A DNA stretch of 62,363 bases from Oligella ureolytica DSM 18253 (lineage in GTDB: Bacteria; Pseudomonadota; Gammaproteobacteria; Burkholderiales; Burkholderiaceae_B). The stretch is taken from assembly GCF_000373745.1 (NCBI RefSeq), contig NZ_KB892285.1:1-62363 (forward strand), in the 5' to 3' direction. Below the pieces are notes generated by a model. It was not told the DNA's origin. It saw nothing but the letters and a program-made list of their open reading frames with translations, and did no database searches. Below are positions 9,243-18,545 of this stretch, one piece after another (the first letter of the stretch is position 1; the number at the start of each line of letters is the position of its first letter). The position numbers and the translations under genes were made by a program.

Positions 9243-11642
9243 CTATCTTAATCTAACACCCAGTTTTTCAACTAAGGTATTAAGCACTTTGCTCATCACC
9301 TCTTCTACTTGAGCATCCTCAAGTGTTGCTGTCGCATCTTGAAGAATAAAGCGCAAAGCTAAACTACGCTCATTTTGTGTGGAATTTTGATCTTTCCAGA
9401 TATCAAACAAAGTGATCTCTCTGAGTATACCTTGTTGACGAATTTCTTCAAGAACATCAACAACTTGCTGATAGTTAATCGCACTAGGCACCCAAAGTGC
9501 CAGGTCTCGCTTAACCACGGGCTGCTTGGAAATATCTTTATAAGACACCAAATCATGATCCATCAATGGAGCAATAGCGATCTCAAAAACCACCGGCGCT
9601 GTTGTTAAATCCAGTTCACCCAACCATTGGGGGTGTAGCTCACCGATCACGCCGATTTTCTCATCACGATAAAAAATAGCCGCACTACGACCCGGATGTA
9701 AAGCCGGATGTTCCTCCGCCACAAAGCGCAAATCAGCTGCCTGAGAACCTAATAGATTTTCTAAATCATTTTTCAGGTCAAAGAAATCGACCTGACGAGC
9801 TTTTTCGCCCCACTGCTCAGGATAGGCTAAACCCCAACTTGCCGCCGCAAAGTGCATCGGCTGGTTAATTCCTTTAACTGTTTTGTCACCGGACTTAACC
9901 TCAGGATCGTCAAAAAACACACGGCCCAATTCAAATACGCGCACACGATTTTGTCTGTACTTCGCATTATGGGCAATGTTTTTTAACAAGCCACCAACCA
10001 AGCTGGTGCGCATCACAGCATATTGCGAGAAAATCGGATTGAGCAAACGAATAGGATTGTCATTGTTCTGGTAATTACGCTCCCAGTTTTCATCAACAAA
10101 GCTGTAATTAACCACCTCCTGATAATCCATCGCCGCCATTAAATGACGAAAAGCGTGTTCAGAACGTTGCTTCTCTGGAAATGGGAAGATATTGGCTTCA
10201 ACGATCGGTTCGCGCGCAGGTATACGCTCAAAACCATAAACGCGCGCAACTTCCTCAATCAAATCCTCTTCAATTTCGATGTCAAATCGGTATGACGGCG
10301 CCTTGACCGTAAACACCTGCTCAGCTACGTCAAAATCAAACCCTAAGTCAGTAAAAATCTGCTTAACTTCTTCAGCGGATACGTCAACCCCTAACACCTT
10401 ATTGCAACGGGCTAAGCGCATAGTCACCGCTTTGCGCTCCGGAAGATTAACCACTTCATCTAGTACCGGCGCTGCCTGACCGCCACATACCTCCAAGATA
10501 AGACGAGTCATATACTCAATGTGCTCAACAATATTGAGGAAATCCACGCCACGCTCATAGCGATAAGCAGCTTCTGACGATAGTTTGTATTTTCGAGTCA
10601 AACCGGCCACTGCTTCAGGGAACCAAAACGCCGCTTCCAAATAAATGTCGGTTGTCTCTAAATCAACAGCAGTGGCATCGCCACCCATCACGCCGGCCAT
10701 ACTTTCAGGGATATCGTTATGGCAAATCACCCCGGTATCGCCGGATAGCTCAACCTCAACGTCTGTCAATAACTTAAGCTTTTCGCCATCTTTAGCCCAA
10801 CGAACGGTTAAGCCCTTTGAGGTATCAATATTTTTGATATCAAACACGTGCGTAGGGCGACCTAATTCAAGCATCACATAGTTAGATATATCGACTAACG
10901 CAGATACTGGACGCATACCGGCAGCGGCAATTCTCTGCTTAATGTAATCGGGCGTCTCGGCCTTGGCATTTACCCCACGAATGATACGACCGGCAAAACG
11001 GCCGCATAAATCAGGCGCATCAATCCTAACAGGCATGGTTTCGTCAAGTGTCACATCAACCGGCGTAAAATCAAATGTTTTGAGCGAAGCACCAGTGAGC
11101 GCTTGAACCTCACGACCTACACCATAAACGGATAAGCAATCAGCACGGTTCGGAGTTAATTTAAACTCAATGATATTATCGTCTAAGTTTAGGGCATCAC
11201 GAATATCAGTACCCACAGCTAGCGACTCATCGAGAATCAATAGGCCATCGTGATCTTGCTCCATGCCCAACTCATCGGCTGAGCAAAGCATACCGAGGGA
11301 TAACTCACCTCGCAACTTGCCTTTTTTAATTTTAAAATCGCCCGGTAATACAGCACCTACGCGTGCCATCGGCACTTTAATACCGGCAGCCGCATTAGGC
11401 GCACCACACACAACTTGAACCAACTCGCCCGAACCATCATCTACTTGGCATATACGTAATTTATCGGCGTTGGGATGTAGCCCTATTTCTTTAACCTCAG
11501 CAACGACCACGCCGGTAAAAGCCGGAGCGGCTGGCTCAACGCCCTCCACCTCCAGACCCGACATGGTTAGACGGTGGCAAAGCTCCTCAGTCGATAGCTC
11601 CGGATTGATTAAACTTCTTAACCAAGACTCTGAAATAAACAT
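9243..11642 (-). CDS. pheT: Phenylalanine-tRNA ligase beta subunit
   Basis: This 799-residue subunit of the (alpha-beta)2 phenylalanyl-tRNA synthetase binds tRNA-Phe and edits mischarged Tyr. Domains in order are an EMAPII-like tRNA-binding fold (about 40-150, with GVVVAEVKEIGLHPNADKLR), the B3/B4 editing domain (GRPTHVFD region), B5, the catalytic-like core, and a C-terminal ferredoxin-fold anticodon-binding domain ending LGVRLR. I start at MFISESWLRSL (11642), the family N-terminus. A longer in-frame opening to 11702 would add 20 atypical residues and run almost to pheS. Confidence 0.97.
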   Translation of the reverse strand: MFISESWLRSLINPELSTEELCHRLTMSGLEVEGVEPAAPAFTGVVVAEVKEIGLHPNADKLRICQVDDGSGELVQVVCGAPNAAAGIKVPMARVGAVLPGDFKIKKGKLRGELSLGMLCSADELGMEQDHDGLLILDESLAVGTDIRDALNLDDNIIEFKLTPNRADCLSVYGVGREVQALTGASLKTFDFTPVDVTLDETMPVRIDAPDLCGRFAGRIIRGVNAKAETPDYIKQRIAAAGMRPVSALVDISNYVMLELGRPTHVFDIKNIDTSKGLTVRWAKDGEKLKLLTDVEVELSGDTGVICHNDIPESMAGVMGGDATAVDLETTDIYLEAAFWFPEAVAGLTRKYKLSSEAAYRYERGVDFLNIVEHIEYMTRLILEVCGGQAAPVLDEVVNLPERKAVTMRLARCNKVLGVDVSAEEVKQIFTDLGFDFDVAEQVFTVKAPSYRFDIEIEEDLIEEVARVYGFERIPAREPIVEANIFPFPEKQRSEHAFRHLMAAMDYQEVVNYSFVDENWERNYQNNDNPIRLLNPIFSQYAVMRTSLVGGLLKNIAHNAKYRQNRVRVFELGRVFFDDPEVKSGDKTVKGINQPMHFAAASWGLAYPEQWGEKARQVDFFDLKNDLENLLGSQAADLRFVAEEHPALHPGRSAAIFYRDEKIGVIGELHPQWLGELDLTTAPVVFEIAIAPLMDHDLVSYKDISKQPVVKRDLALWVPSAINYQQVVDVLEEIRQQGILREITLFDIWKDQNSTQNERSLALRFILQDATATLEDAQVEEVMSKVLNTLVEKLGVRLR

Positions 11643-11705
11643 AGTAAATTCTTTGCAAAAAACGAATAAAAGATGAAATAAATAATGGCGTAAACTCAAC
11701 ACAAT

Positions 11706-12728
11706 TTAACGATTAAATTGCTTTAAGAAACGCAAATCACCTTCGTAGAATAAACGTAAATCATTGACGCCATAACGCAACATGGTTAAGCGCTCAATAC
11801 CGGAACCAAAGGCAAAACCCATGTACTTTTCAGGATCCAAGCCATAGTTACGAATAACATTCGGATGAACCTGACCGGCGCCGGAAATCTCTAACCACTG
11901 CCCCTTCATCGGGCCACTGGTAAACATCATATCAATCTCGGCAGATGGCTCTGTAAATGGGAAAAAAGACGAGCGGAAACGCAGAACAATATCGTCCGTC
12001 TCAAAAAATGCTTGTAAAAACTTGGTATAAATACCTTTTAAATCAGCAAAGGAAATATTCTCATCAATCCACAATCCCTCAACCTGATGAAACATCGGAC
12101 TATGGGTTGCATCACTGTCCACCCGATAGGTCCGACCCGGAGCGATAACCTTAATAGGCGGCGTATGCTGACGAGCATAACGCACTTGCATAGGACTAGT
12201 ATGCGTACGTAGCATGAGAGGTAATCCCTCATCGTCATTGTGATCGATATAAAACGTATCCTGCATTGAACGTGCAGGGTGATTTAATGGATTATTTAAC
12301 GAGGTGAAATTATACCAGTCGGTCTCAATTTCAGGTCCATCAGCCACATCAAAACCGATCGAACGGAAAATTCCCTCAATTCTTAGTGTAGACTGAATCA
12401 CAGGATGCAGACCACCACGATTCATACCGCGACCGGGTAAGGTCACGTCAATCTTTTCGGCCGCTAAACGTTTGGCTAATTCTTCTTCTGTAAAACGCTC
12501 GCGACGCGCATTCAACAAAGCCTCAATCTCTCGTTTGACTTGGTTGATGCGTTGCCCTTGTTCACGTTTTTCTTCATTTGGCAAACTGGCAAGTCCCTTT
12601 AGTAAAGAGGTAACCGCACCATTTTTACCTAAAAACTTGGCCTTTTCATTTTCTAAACTTGCTACATCAGGAGCAGCAGCAAATTTTTCTTCTGCTTGTT
12701 TAATTAAGTCGTCTAAGGATTCAGTCAT
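11706..12728 (-). CDS. pheS: Phenylalanine-tRNA ligase alpha subunit
   Basis: This is the 340-residue catalytic subunit. An N-terminal coiled coil (about 1-85) binds tRNA. The class II core carries motif 2 in [12 protein letters not shown] and motif 3 in [18 protein letters not shown], where Arg contacts ATP. The FAFG segment just before motif 3 shapes the phenylalanine pocket, and Gly at that position sets amino-acid size. The start [14 protein letters not shown] at 12728 fits the family. In-frame codons upstream only translate the T-run of the preceding terminator. pheT follows after 63 bases. Confidence 0.97.
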   Translation of the reverse strand: MTESLDDLIKQAEEKFAAAPDVASLENEKAKFLGKNGAVTSLLKGLASLPNEEKREQGQRINQVKREIEALLNARRERFTEEELAKRLAAEKIDVTLPGRGMNRGGLHPVIQSTLRIEGIFRSIGFDVADGPEIETDWYNFTSLNNPLNHPARSMQDTFYIDHNDDEGLPLMLRTHTSPMQVRYARQHTPPIKVIAPGRTYRVDSDATHSPMFHQVEGLWIDENISFADLKGIYTKFLQAFFETDDIVLRFRSSFFPFTEPSAEIDMMFTSGPMKGQWLEISGAGQVHPNVIRNYGLDPEKYMGFAFGSGIERLTMLRYGVNDLRLFYEGDLRFLKQFNR

Positions 12729-12744
12729 TGTCCAAAACCATTGA

Positions 12745-12785
12745 TTAAAAAAAGAGGCGGGACCCAAAATTGGGACCCCGCCTTT
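12745..12785 (-). terminator. Terminator between rplT and pheS
   Basis: On the minus strand, AGGCGGGGTCCCAA pairs with TTGGGTCCCGCCT, followed by CTTTTTTT. It ends the rpmI-rplT transcript about 20 bases before pheS. Partial readthrough or attenuation of pheST is possible, but I see no Phe-rich leader peptide in front. Confidence 0.75.
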
Positions 12786-12832
12786 ATACTAATACAGCAA
12801 ACTCTCTGTATTCCTGTGCTTAACAGTCTAAC

Positions 12833-13192
12833 TTAAGCGGCAAGGGCTGCTTTAGCCTGCTCAACAACTACTTTAAAGCCTGCTTTGTCGTTAACAGCCA
12901 TATCAGCTAACACCTTACGGTCAAGATCAATAGCAGCTTTGCGTAAGCCAGCGATAAATACGCTGTATGTCATACCCTCAGCACGTACAGCTGCATTAAT
13001 ACGAGTAATCCATAAAGCACGGAATGTACGTTTTTTGTTACGACGGTCACGATAAGCATATTGACCTGCTTTCATGACTGCTTGTTTAGCTACGCGGAAT
13101 ACATTACCACGACGACCACGGAAGCCTTTAGCTTCTTTTAATACTTTCTTATGACGAGCGCGAGCAGTCACACCACCTTTTACACGAGGCAT
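12833..13192 (-). CDS. rplT: 50S ribosomal protein L20
   Basis: This 119-residue, very basic protein binds 23S rRNA early in large-subunit assembly and commonly autoregulates the rpmI-rplT mRNA. It opens [16 protein letters not shown], and the globular domain contains [22 protein letters not shown]. Both are invariant L20 features. AGGAG lies directly upstream of the ATG, 13 bases after rpmI. Confidence 0.98.
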   Translation of the reverse strand: MPRVKGGVTARARHKKVLKEAKGFRGRRGNVFRVAKQAVMKAGQYAYRDRRNKKRTFRALWITRINAAVRAEGMTYSVFIAGLRKAAIDLDRKVLADMAVNDKAGFKVVVEQAKAALAA

Positions 13193-13205
13193 ATTTTTCT
13201 CCTAG

Positions 13206-13403
13206 TTATGCGTAAGGCATCATGGTCTTAACTGCAGGCACATCGGCCTTGCTAACGTTTTCAGTACCACGAAGTTGACGTTTGTTTTTAGTAGTTTTCT
13301 TAGTTAAGATATGGCTTTTGAAAGCGTAGCCACGCTTAACAGTACCACCCGGACGCACACGGAAGCGCTTTGCAGCACTTTTTTTGGTTTTCATTTTAGG
13401 CAT
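13206..13403 (-). CDS. rpmI: 50S ribosomal protein L35
   Basis: This 65-residue basic ribosomal protein begins [16 protein letters not shown], with the characteristic [18 protein letters not shown]. It is the first gene of rpmI-rplT. infC, normally just upstream, is about 10 kb away here, so rpmI must use its own promoter. A candidate lies at 13444-13472. Confidence 0.97.
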   Translation of the reverse strand: MPKMKTKKSAAKRFRVRPGGTVKRGYAFKSHILTKKTTKNKRQLRGTENVSKADVPAVKTMMPYA

Positions 13404-13883
13404 AATAACACTCTAAATTTAAAGTTAAGATTAGGTGTCCGCTATGCTAGCAGCACTTTTTTAACCTAATAATAACGCGATAAAAGCTCCACAACCTAAG
13501 GACCATAAAGCCATACTGCTTTATATAACTCATACATACATGATTAAATGCCTAAAATCACTAAGGCACTAAAGATCATGGATCACTTCCATAAATAACT
13601 ACTACTTAAGCAATTACTATTTACACTAGAAGCTACTAGTTAAGTGACCCAATGCTATGACGATCCAAATGCTATGAAGCGTGCTGTGAATACCTAAATA
13701 TAGTCTTAATCTTTTTAGACTTTTTGGTGTCTTAATAAGCGCTATATAGATAATTCATCAAGCTTTCTATAATAACATCAATGAAATTAACTGTCTACAA
13801 ATGCAGAGAAAAATGACGCCACATGTGTAGACTCAGTGAAGCTTATTTGTTTTTTAGGATTTTTGTTGTTTTAATGCTTAAAA
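13404..13883. other. 480-bp non-coding gap upstream of rpmI
   Basis: It carries the probable rpmI promoter and perhaps a leader where L20 could act. The rest is AT-rich with only weak dyads, for example AGTCT...AGACT plus T-run near 13700. No ORF with a ribosome site was found on either strand. This is where the ancestral infC-rpmI linkage appears broken. Confidence 0.55.
13444..13472 (-). promoter_or_regulatory. Candidate promoter of rpmI-rplT
   Basis: On the minus strand, TTATTA (13472-13467), a 17-nt spacer, and TAGCAT (13449-13444) are followed about 40 bases later by the rpmI start. The -35 is weak. Confidence 0.35.
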
Positions 13884-15071
13884 TCAGATGACACCCTTAG
13901 CTCGAAGTTCGGATAACTCCGTGGCACTAATACCTATTTTTCCTAAAACCTCTTCGGTGTCTTGACCAAGTGTGGGTGCCCTACGCTCTACCGAGCCCGG
14001 CGTTTTACGCAACTTAGGCAAGACACCAGGCAAAGTAACCTCAGTACCATCTTCCAGCTCACCCTGAATCAACATCTCACGCGCTTTGTAGTGTGGATCA
14101 TTAAAGATATCCTCAACATCATAAACCCGACCTGCCGGCACTCTATTTTCATGCAAAGCTTCTAGCACATCATCTAAGGAATGTTGAATCGTCCACTGAC
14201 TGATAATTGAATCGATATAATCAGCCTCAGCAGAACGCCCATCATTATGAGCAAAGGCCGGATCATTAGCGACATCATCCCGACCGATAAGACTCATCAA
14301 ACGCTTAAAAATACTGTCGCCATTACCGGCAATCAGCGCGTACTTACCATCTGCACAGAGATAAGCATTGCTCGGAGTGATGCCGGGCAGCCTACTGCCA
14401 GCCGGCTGTCGAACCTCGCCAAAGATAGAATACTCAGCCACGAGACTTTCCATCATATTAAACACAGACTCATACAGTGCAATATCAACGACTTGCCCAC
14501 CCCCTTTTTGCACCTCTCGATGACGTAAGGCCATCAACGCACCGATAACAGCATGCAAAGCGGATAATGAATCACCAATCGAAATGCCTACCCTAACAGG
14601 CGGCCTACCCTGCTCACCACTCAGATACCTAAATCCGCCCATGGCCTCTCCAACCAAACCAAAGCCCGGCAGATCTCTGTACGGACCATCCTGACCATAA
14701 CCGGAGACCCGCACTATAATAAGCTCAGGGTTAATCTCTTGAAGGACCTCCTCACTCAAACCCCATCCCTCAAGAGCGCCCGGTCTAAAGTTTTCAACGA
14801 GAATATCAACCTCTTTGAGTAAGCGACGAATAATCGCCTGTCCCTCAGTCGAGCGTAAATCGACCGTCACTGATTTTTTATTGCGAGATTGTGAAGCCCA
14901 CCACACGGATGTCCCCTCATGCAACAAACGCCATTTTCTTAGCGGATCGCCTGTGTGTGGGGGTTCGATTTTAATTATCTCAGCACCAAACTCACCTAAG
15001 ATTTTAGTCGCAAAAGGTCCGGCAATTAATTGCCCTAATTCTAAAACTTTAATACCTTCTAATGGCCTCAT
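13884..15071 (-). CDS. CaiB/BaiF family (class III) CoA-transferase
   Basis: This 395-residue enzyme transfers CoA between carboxylic acids. It opens MRPLEGIKVLELGQLIAGPF and has the family's EIIKIEPP, NKKSVTVDLRS, VENFRPG and VRVSGYGQDGP blocks. IGDSLSALHAVIGAL holds Asp167, which aligns with the catalytic aspartate (Asp169) of formyl-CoA transferase and CaiB. The start at 15071 is supported by GGAG seven bases upstream. Substrates are not predictable; members act on oxalate, succinate, carnitine, citramalate and others. It stands alone between rpmI and comM with no obvious partner gene. Confidence 0.9.
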   Translation of the reverse strand: MRPLEGIKVLELGQLIAGPFATKILGEFGAEIIKIEPPHTGDPLRKWRLLHEGTSVWWASQSRNKKSVTVDLRSTEGQAIIRRLLKEVDILVENFRPGALEGWGLSEEVLQEINPELIIVRVSGYGQDGPYRDLPGFGLVGEAMGGFRYLSGEQGRPPVRVGISIGDSLSALHAVIGALMALRHREVQKGGGQVVDIALYESVFNMMESLVAEYSIFGEVRQPAGSRLPGITPSNAYLCADGKYALIAGNGDSIFKRLMSLIGRDDVANDPAFAHNDGRSAEADYIDSIISQWTIQHSLDDVLEALHENRVPAGRVYDVEDIFNDPHYKAREMLIQGELEDGTEVTLPGVLPKLRKTPGSVERRAPTLGQDTEEVLGKIGISATELSELRAKGVI

Positions 15072-15130
15072 TTCAAAACTCCACCAAATCAATTATTTAT
15101 TTTTTGAGTACCATTATTCTAGCACCTATC

Positions 15131-16729
15131 TCAGTGACGAAGATAAGTGCCTTTCCTCGCTTCATGCCAATAAAGCCTCCCCTCTTCTTTTTTAGAAAAA
15201 GGCTCCCTGCAACTAATTGATAACTCTAAATCCTCTCTCTCAATTTCATCAACTCCGCGCATATCAGCTGCCGTACGGGCAATTTTTAGGATAGCTTGCA
15301 CAACACGAGTTGACCATGCTTTTTGCTGAACGACCACATCAAGCTCTCTCTGAAGCGTCGGACTAAGCGTGCAATATTGCTTAATCTGCACCCCCTTAAG
15401 GTGTGCATTTAAAACACCTTGTCTTGCTAATTGAATCGCTCGACACGCCGAAACTCTCTGTCGCACAACCTTCGAGGGATCGGCGCTATCTGCGTCTAAC
15501 CAAGTCGCTGTCAATGGTGACACCTTGCAGTGAATATCTATACGCTCTAATAAAGGACCGGAAATTTTGCTTTGGTATTGGTTAACCGCTCGATGTGTAC
15601 ATACACAATCTATCTCAGGGTGATCTAAATAACCGCAAGCACAAGGATTTGCCGCTGCAACCAACTGAAACCTCGCAGGATACACTTGCTGAGAACCGGA
15701 GCGTGATATGCTGATTTCCCCCATTTCTAAAGGCACTCTCAAAGCCTCTAGCGTCGACCGCTTAAACTCAGCCATTTCCTCCAAAAACAACACACCATGA
15801 TGACATAAGCTAATCTCACCAGGATAGGCGTGAGTCCCTCCACCAAATAACGCAGGTTCGGAAATAGAGTTATGGATGGTGCGAAACGCGGGACGATGGC
15901 CTAAATTAATCAGACCACTGGCCGATACGCTTTGTATAGCAAAAAGCTCAAGCCGCTGCAAATCACTTAAGTCCGGTAAAATTGTCGGCAAACGCTGTGC
16001 CAACATACTTTTCCCGACGCCGGAAGGCCCGCTAAACAAAATACTATGCGCACCGCACGCAGCTAACTCTAAGAGATGACAAGCCTGCTTTTGACCACGA
16101 ACCTCTGAAAGACACAACTCGATCTCATCTTCGGCATGAGTCACACCATCCTTAAAATGCTCAAAGTCATTAGGCCTACTTGCTTCAATCACTTGTTTTG
16201 ATTCTAAGTGCGCAACCACCTCACGTAGACTATTAGCACCAATAACAGTCAGCCCATCAACAAGCGCTGCCATTGCTGCATCCGCACGTGGCAAGACCAG
16301 CACTGCTTTGGGATCACTTTTAAAAATAGATAAAGCCAACAGCAACGGAGCCTGTATAGAGCACAAAGCACCGCTTAGAGATAATTCCCCTACAAAATAG
16401 AGATGAGGCAAAAGAGTTTTATAGCGACTTGAGGAAAGACGCAGCTGGCCGGTCGCCATCAAAACACCTAGAGCAATAGGCAAATCAAAACGCCTCGATT
16501 CAGTAGGTAGATCAGCCAGCGAAAGATTCACCGTAATGCGACCCACAGGAAATTCAAAGCCGGAGTTGGTGATAGCAACCCGAACTCTGTCTCTGGTTTC
16601 TTTGGCCCCGGTACTTGTTAAGCCAACAACGAAAAAATTAGGAAGGCCCGCCCCTATATGAATCTCTGCTCGCACGAGGGCTGATGACATACCGGACAGC
16701 GCGCAACTATTTAAAATAGCAAGAGCCAC
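15131..16729 (-). CDS. comM: ComM/YifB family Mg-chelatase-like AAA+ ATPase
   Basis: This 532-residue hexameric helicase, as known for ComM, promotes branch migration during natural transformation. The N-terminal Lon-protease-like fold is visible in VVGLTSTGAKETRDRVRVAI and NLSLADLPTESRRFDLPIALG. The AAA+ core has Walker A GPSGVGKS (about 232-239), GEISLCHHGVLFLEE as Walker B, and a four-Cys region AANPCACGYLDHPEIDCVCTH. The start is GTG at 16729, with GGAG five bases upstream. It lies after ubiK, a pairing common in Betaproteobacteria. It does not prove competence by itself. Confidence 0.93.
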   Translation of the reverse strand: MALAILNSCALSGMSSALVRAEIHIGAGLPNFFVVGLTSTGAKETRDRVRVAITNSGFEFPVGRITVNLSLADLPTESRRFDLPIALGVLMATGQLRLSSSRYKTLLPHLYFVGELSLSGALCSIQAPLLLALSIFKSDPKAVLVLPRADAAMAALVDGLTVIGANSLREVVAHLESKQVIEASRPNDFEHFKDGVTHAEDEIELCLSEVRGQKQACHLLELAACGAHSILFSGPSGVGKSMLAQRLPTILPDLSDLQRLELFAIQSVSASGLINLGHRPAFRTIHNSISEPALFGGGTHAYPGEISLCHHGVLFLEEMAEFKRSTLEALRVPLEMGEISISRSGSQQVYPARFQLVAAANPCACGYLDHPEIDCVCTHRAVNQYQSKISGPLLERIDIHCKVSPLTATWLDADSADPSKVVRQRVSACRAIQLARQGVLNAHLKGVQIKQYCTLSPTLQRELDVVVQQKAWSTRVVQAILKIARTAADMRGVDEIEREDLELSISCREPFSKKEEGRLYWHEARKGTYLRH

Positions 16730-16833
16730 ATCTTCTCCTTACAATAGATTAACTGCTAGTTTGAAAGAAAAAAAGGGCTCAAAACTGAATTAGGACAATT
16801 TTGTCCAATGGCAAGGTATTAAATAAACTGTGT

Positions 16834-17067
16834 CTATTTGTCTGAAAGCTTCTCAGCGACCAAAGCCTCTAAAGCAACTACACGCTCGCGCAGCTTCTCC
16901 ACCATCGCAACTTGAACATCAAACTCCTCACGAGTGACTAAATCAAGTTTGGAAAAACCTTGAGCCATAAATGCCTTAACATTTTTTTCAATATCGGCTG
17001 CTGGACTCTGTGCAATCAGATCTTGGATGCCTTTTTGAAATTCTTCAAACATGGATTGCGCTTTCAT
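16834..17067 (-). CDS. ubiK: Ubiquinone biosynthesis accessory factor UbiK (BMFP family)
   Basis: This 77-residue protein is mostly a C-terminal coiled coil: VTREEFDVQVAMVEKLRERVVALE, about 44-67. The N-terminal amphipathic helix is MFEEFQKGIQDLIAQ. This is the membrane-fusogenic BMFP/UbiK pattern, in which it pairs with UbiJ to support the late ubiquinone-synthesis complex. GAGGG lies seven bases before the ATG. It is 104 bases upstream of comM on the same strand. Confidence 0.88.
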   Translation of the reverse strand: MKAQSMFEEFQKGIQDLIAQSPAADIEKNVKAFMAQGFSKLDLVTREEFDVQVAMVEKLRERVVALEALVAEKLSDK

Positions 17068-17115
17068 AATAAAACCCTCTAATACAAATCTTAATAAACT
17101 TATTTTAAATGAATT

Positions 17116-17150
17116 AAAAAGTCCCGAGGCAAATAAGTGCGACTCGGGAC
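17116..17150 (-). terminator. Terminator after the 17183-17986 lipoprotein gene
   Basis: On the minus strand, GTCCCGAG (17150-17143) pairs with CTCGGGAC (17128-17121), followed by TTTTT. Confidence 0.8.
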
Positions 17151-17182
17151 CTAACTAATAGTATCAGCTATTAAATACTAGA

Positions 17183-17986
17183 TCACTGTGGTGTAGTGGT
17201 GCCAGACTGTGATTCTGTTTCCGGGGCGCTATCAGTGGTTGTTTCACTGCTAGGTGTTGTAGTTCTGGCCCCATCTTCGAGATCGGTCTCAACGGCCTCA
17301 CGAACCTCCACACCCGCTTCCTGAACTTCTTCAAGCGCCTGCTCAGCAGGACTTTGCTCTACGGCAGATGCCCCCTCGTTCTGCTCAATAATCTCGCCAA
17401 CGAGATCAGGTTTTTCATCAGTCGCTGTCGCACTGGCGCTAGCATCACCAGCCACAGTGCCAGTTGCATCAGAGTCACCTGCAGTACCGGTTGTTACGGA
17501 ACCGGCAGTGAGCGGGGTAACCTCCGGCTCAATAGGCGCAGTAGGATCAACTGTTGCATCAGTAACTCCGGTCTCTGAACTAAAGCTCTGACGGACATTT
17601 TCGACAGCCTCCTCGGCTTTGGTCTTAGCTTTTGCAGTTACTTCTTTGGTGGTTTCGATCGCGTTATCAGTCAACTCTTTAACTTTATCACTAGCCTCAG
17701 CAGCACTTTCTTTAGCGCGCTCAACCAGATCTTCCGTTGTTTTTTTAGCAGACTCTATCGTATTATCAACACTCTCCGAAAACTCAGACTCATCAGCAGG
17801 TTCAGGTAGCGTATAAGCCTCATCAGCCGGCGCCACCTCTGGCTCAGTAGTTGTACCGGGAGTAGATTCAGTCACAGGCGGATTGATTGGCTCAGTAGGT
17901 GCGGTCGTATCTTCAGCCTTATCGCAAGCAGTCAAAGCAAAGGCTGACAAGATCGCAGCTAACAATGTTAATTTTCTGGCTTTCAT
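17183..17986 (-). CDS. Putative low-complexity lipoprotein
   Basis: This 267-residue protein has a lipoprotein signal (basic MKARK, hydrophobic core, LTAC with the lipidated Cys21). The mature chain has three zones: a Thr/Pro/Glu-rich spacer (about 25-60), an amphipathic Lys/Ala/Glu-rich helix-forming stretch (about 70-140) rich in AKE/AKAK/AEEAVE repeats like LEA or apolipoprotein-type helices, and a Thr/Ser/Asp/Glu-rich disordered tail. I recognise no enzyme motif. An envelope-spanning or stress-protective role is only a guess. AAGGA precedes the ATG and a strong terminator follows, so it is monocistronic. Confidence 0.75.
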   Translation of the reverse strand: MKARKLTLLAAILSAFALTACDKAEDTTAPTEPINPPVTESTPGTTTEPEVAPADEAYTLPEPADESEFSESVDNTIESAKKTTEDLVERAKESAAEASDKVKELTDNAIETTKEVTAKAKTKAEEAVENVRQSFSSETGVTDATVDPTAPIEPEVTPLTAGSVTTGTAGDSDATGTVAGDASASATATDEKPDLVGEIIEQNEGASAVEQSPAEQALEEVQEAGVEVREAVETDLEDGARTTTPSSETTTDSAPETESQSGTTTPQ

Positions 17987-18545
17987 AACTTTTCCTTTTA
18001 AAAGTAAATGTCATCGCTATAAACATATAAACCTATTTTATGTTCACATTCTTATAAGTTCAAACTAAGTTTTCTAATTATTATTTTTATTAATAATTAT
18101 TTACGTATTCGGCACAGTTACCGTGTTAGTGACAATCAAAAGCCCTTGAATCTATAGGTAAATTCTTTTTTTTATCAAAGCACTTGCGATAATAAGATCA
18201 TGCCCCATTTCTTTAATAACTATATAAAAAAGCGATTTATTTTATTTTTTAAATTATTTTCGTTGTTATTACACCATTAACGCTAGTTCTATATTTAATA
18301 ACCTGTTTAAATTCAGATATATATCGTCAACATACCTCAAAAATGCTAAGATATAACGACTTTCAACATATCGCACTGTTTTAGTCAGGTATTAAGAATA
18401 AAAGATTCTTTAGTCTCATGCCAATTACAGCAGAACCGTGGCAAAAGCACTAAAATAGATTTGACAATTAAATGCAAAGCAAAAAATAATATACAAAAGC
18501 ATTTGAATCACTAAATTAACGGTTCTCAATAAAGGTAAAACTTTG
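17987..18545. other. About 560-bp AT-rich gap, divergent promoters expected
   Basis: The gap separates the lipoprotein gene (minus) from the nitronate-monooxygenase-like gene (plus). It is strongly AT-rich with long A/T runs. A TTGACA at 18461 is a good -35, but the best -10 choices (AAATAA at 17 nt or TAATAT at 20 nt) are imperfect. A 26-codon open stretch near 18200 lacks a ribosome site and is not called. Confidence 0.5.

Noticed and set aside
12728-12767. Phe-rich codons (FF, F) just before pheS as a pheM-like leader peptide
   Set aside because: They are simply the translated T-run of the terminator, in frame with pheS, with no ribosome site. The stretch between rplT and the terminator has no Phe-rich peptide.
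18200-18280. 26-codon plus-strand open stretch starting MPHFFNNY
   Set aside because: No ribosome binding site, AT-rich low-complexity composition, and no recognisable features.
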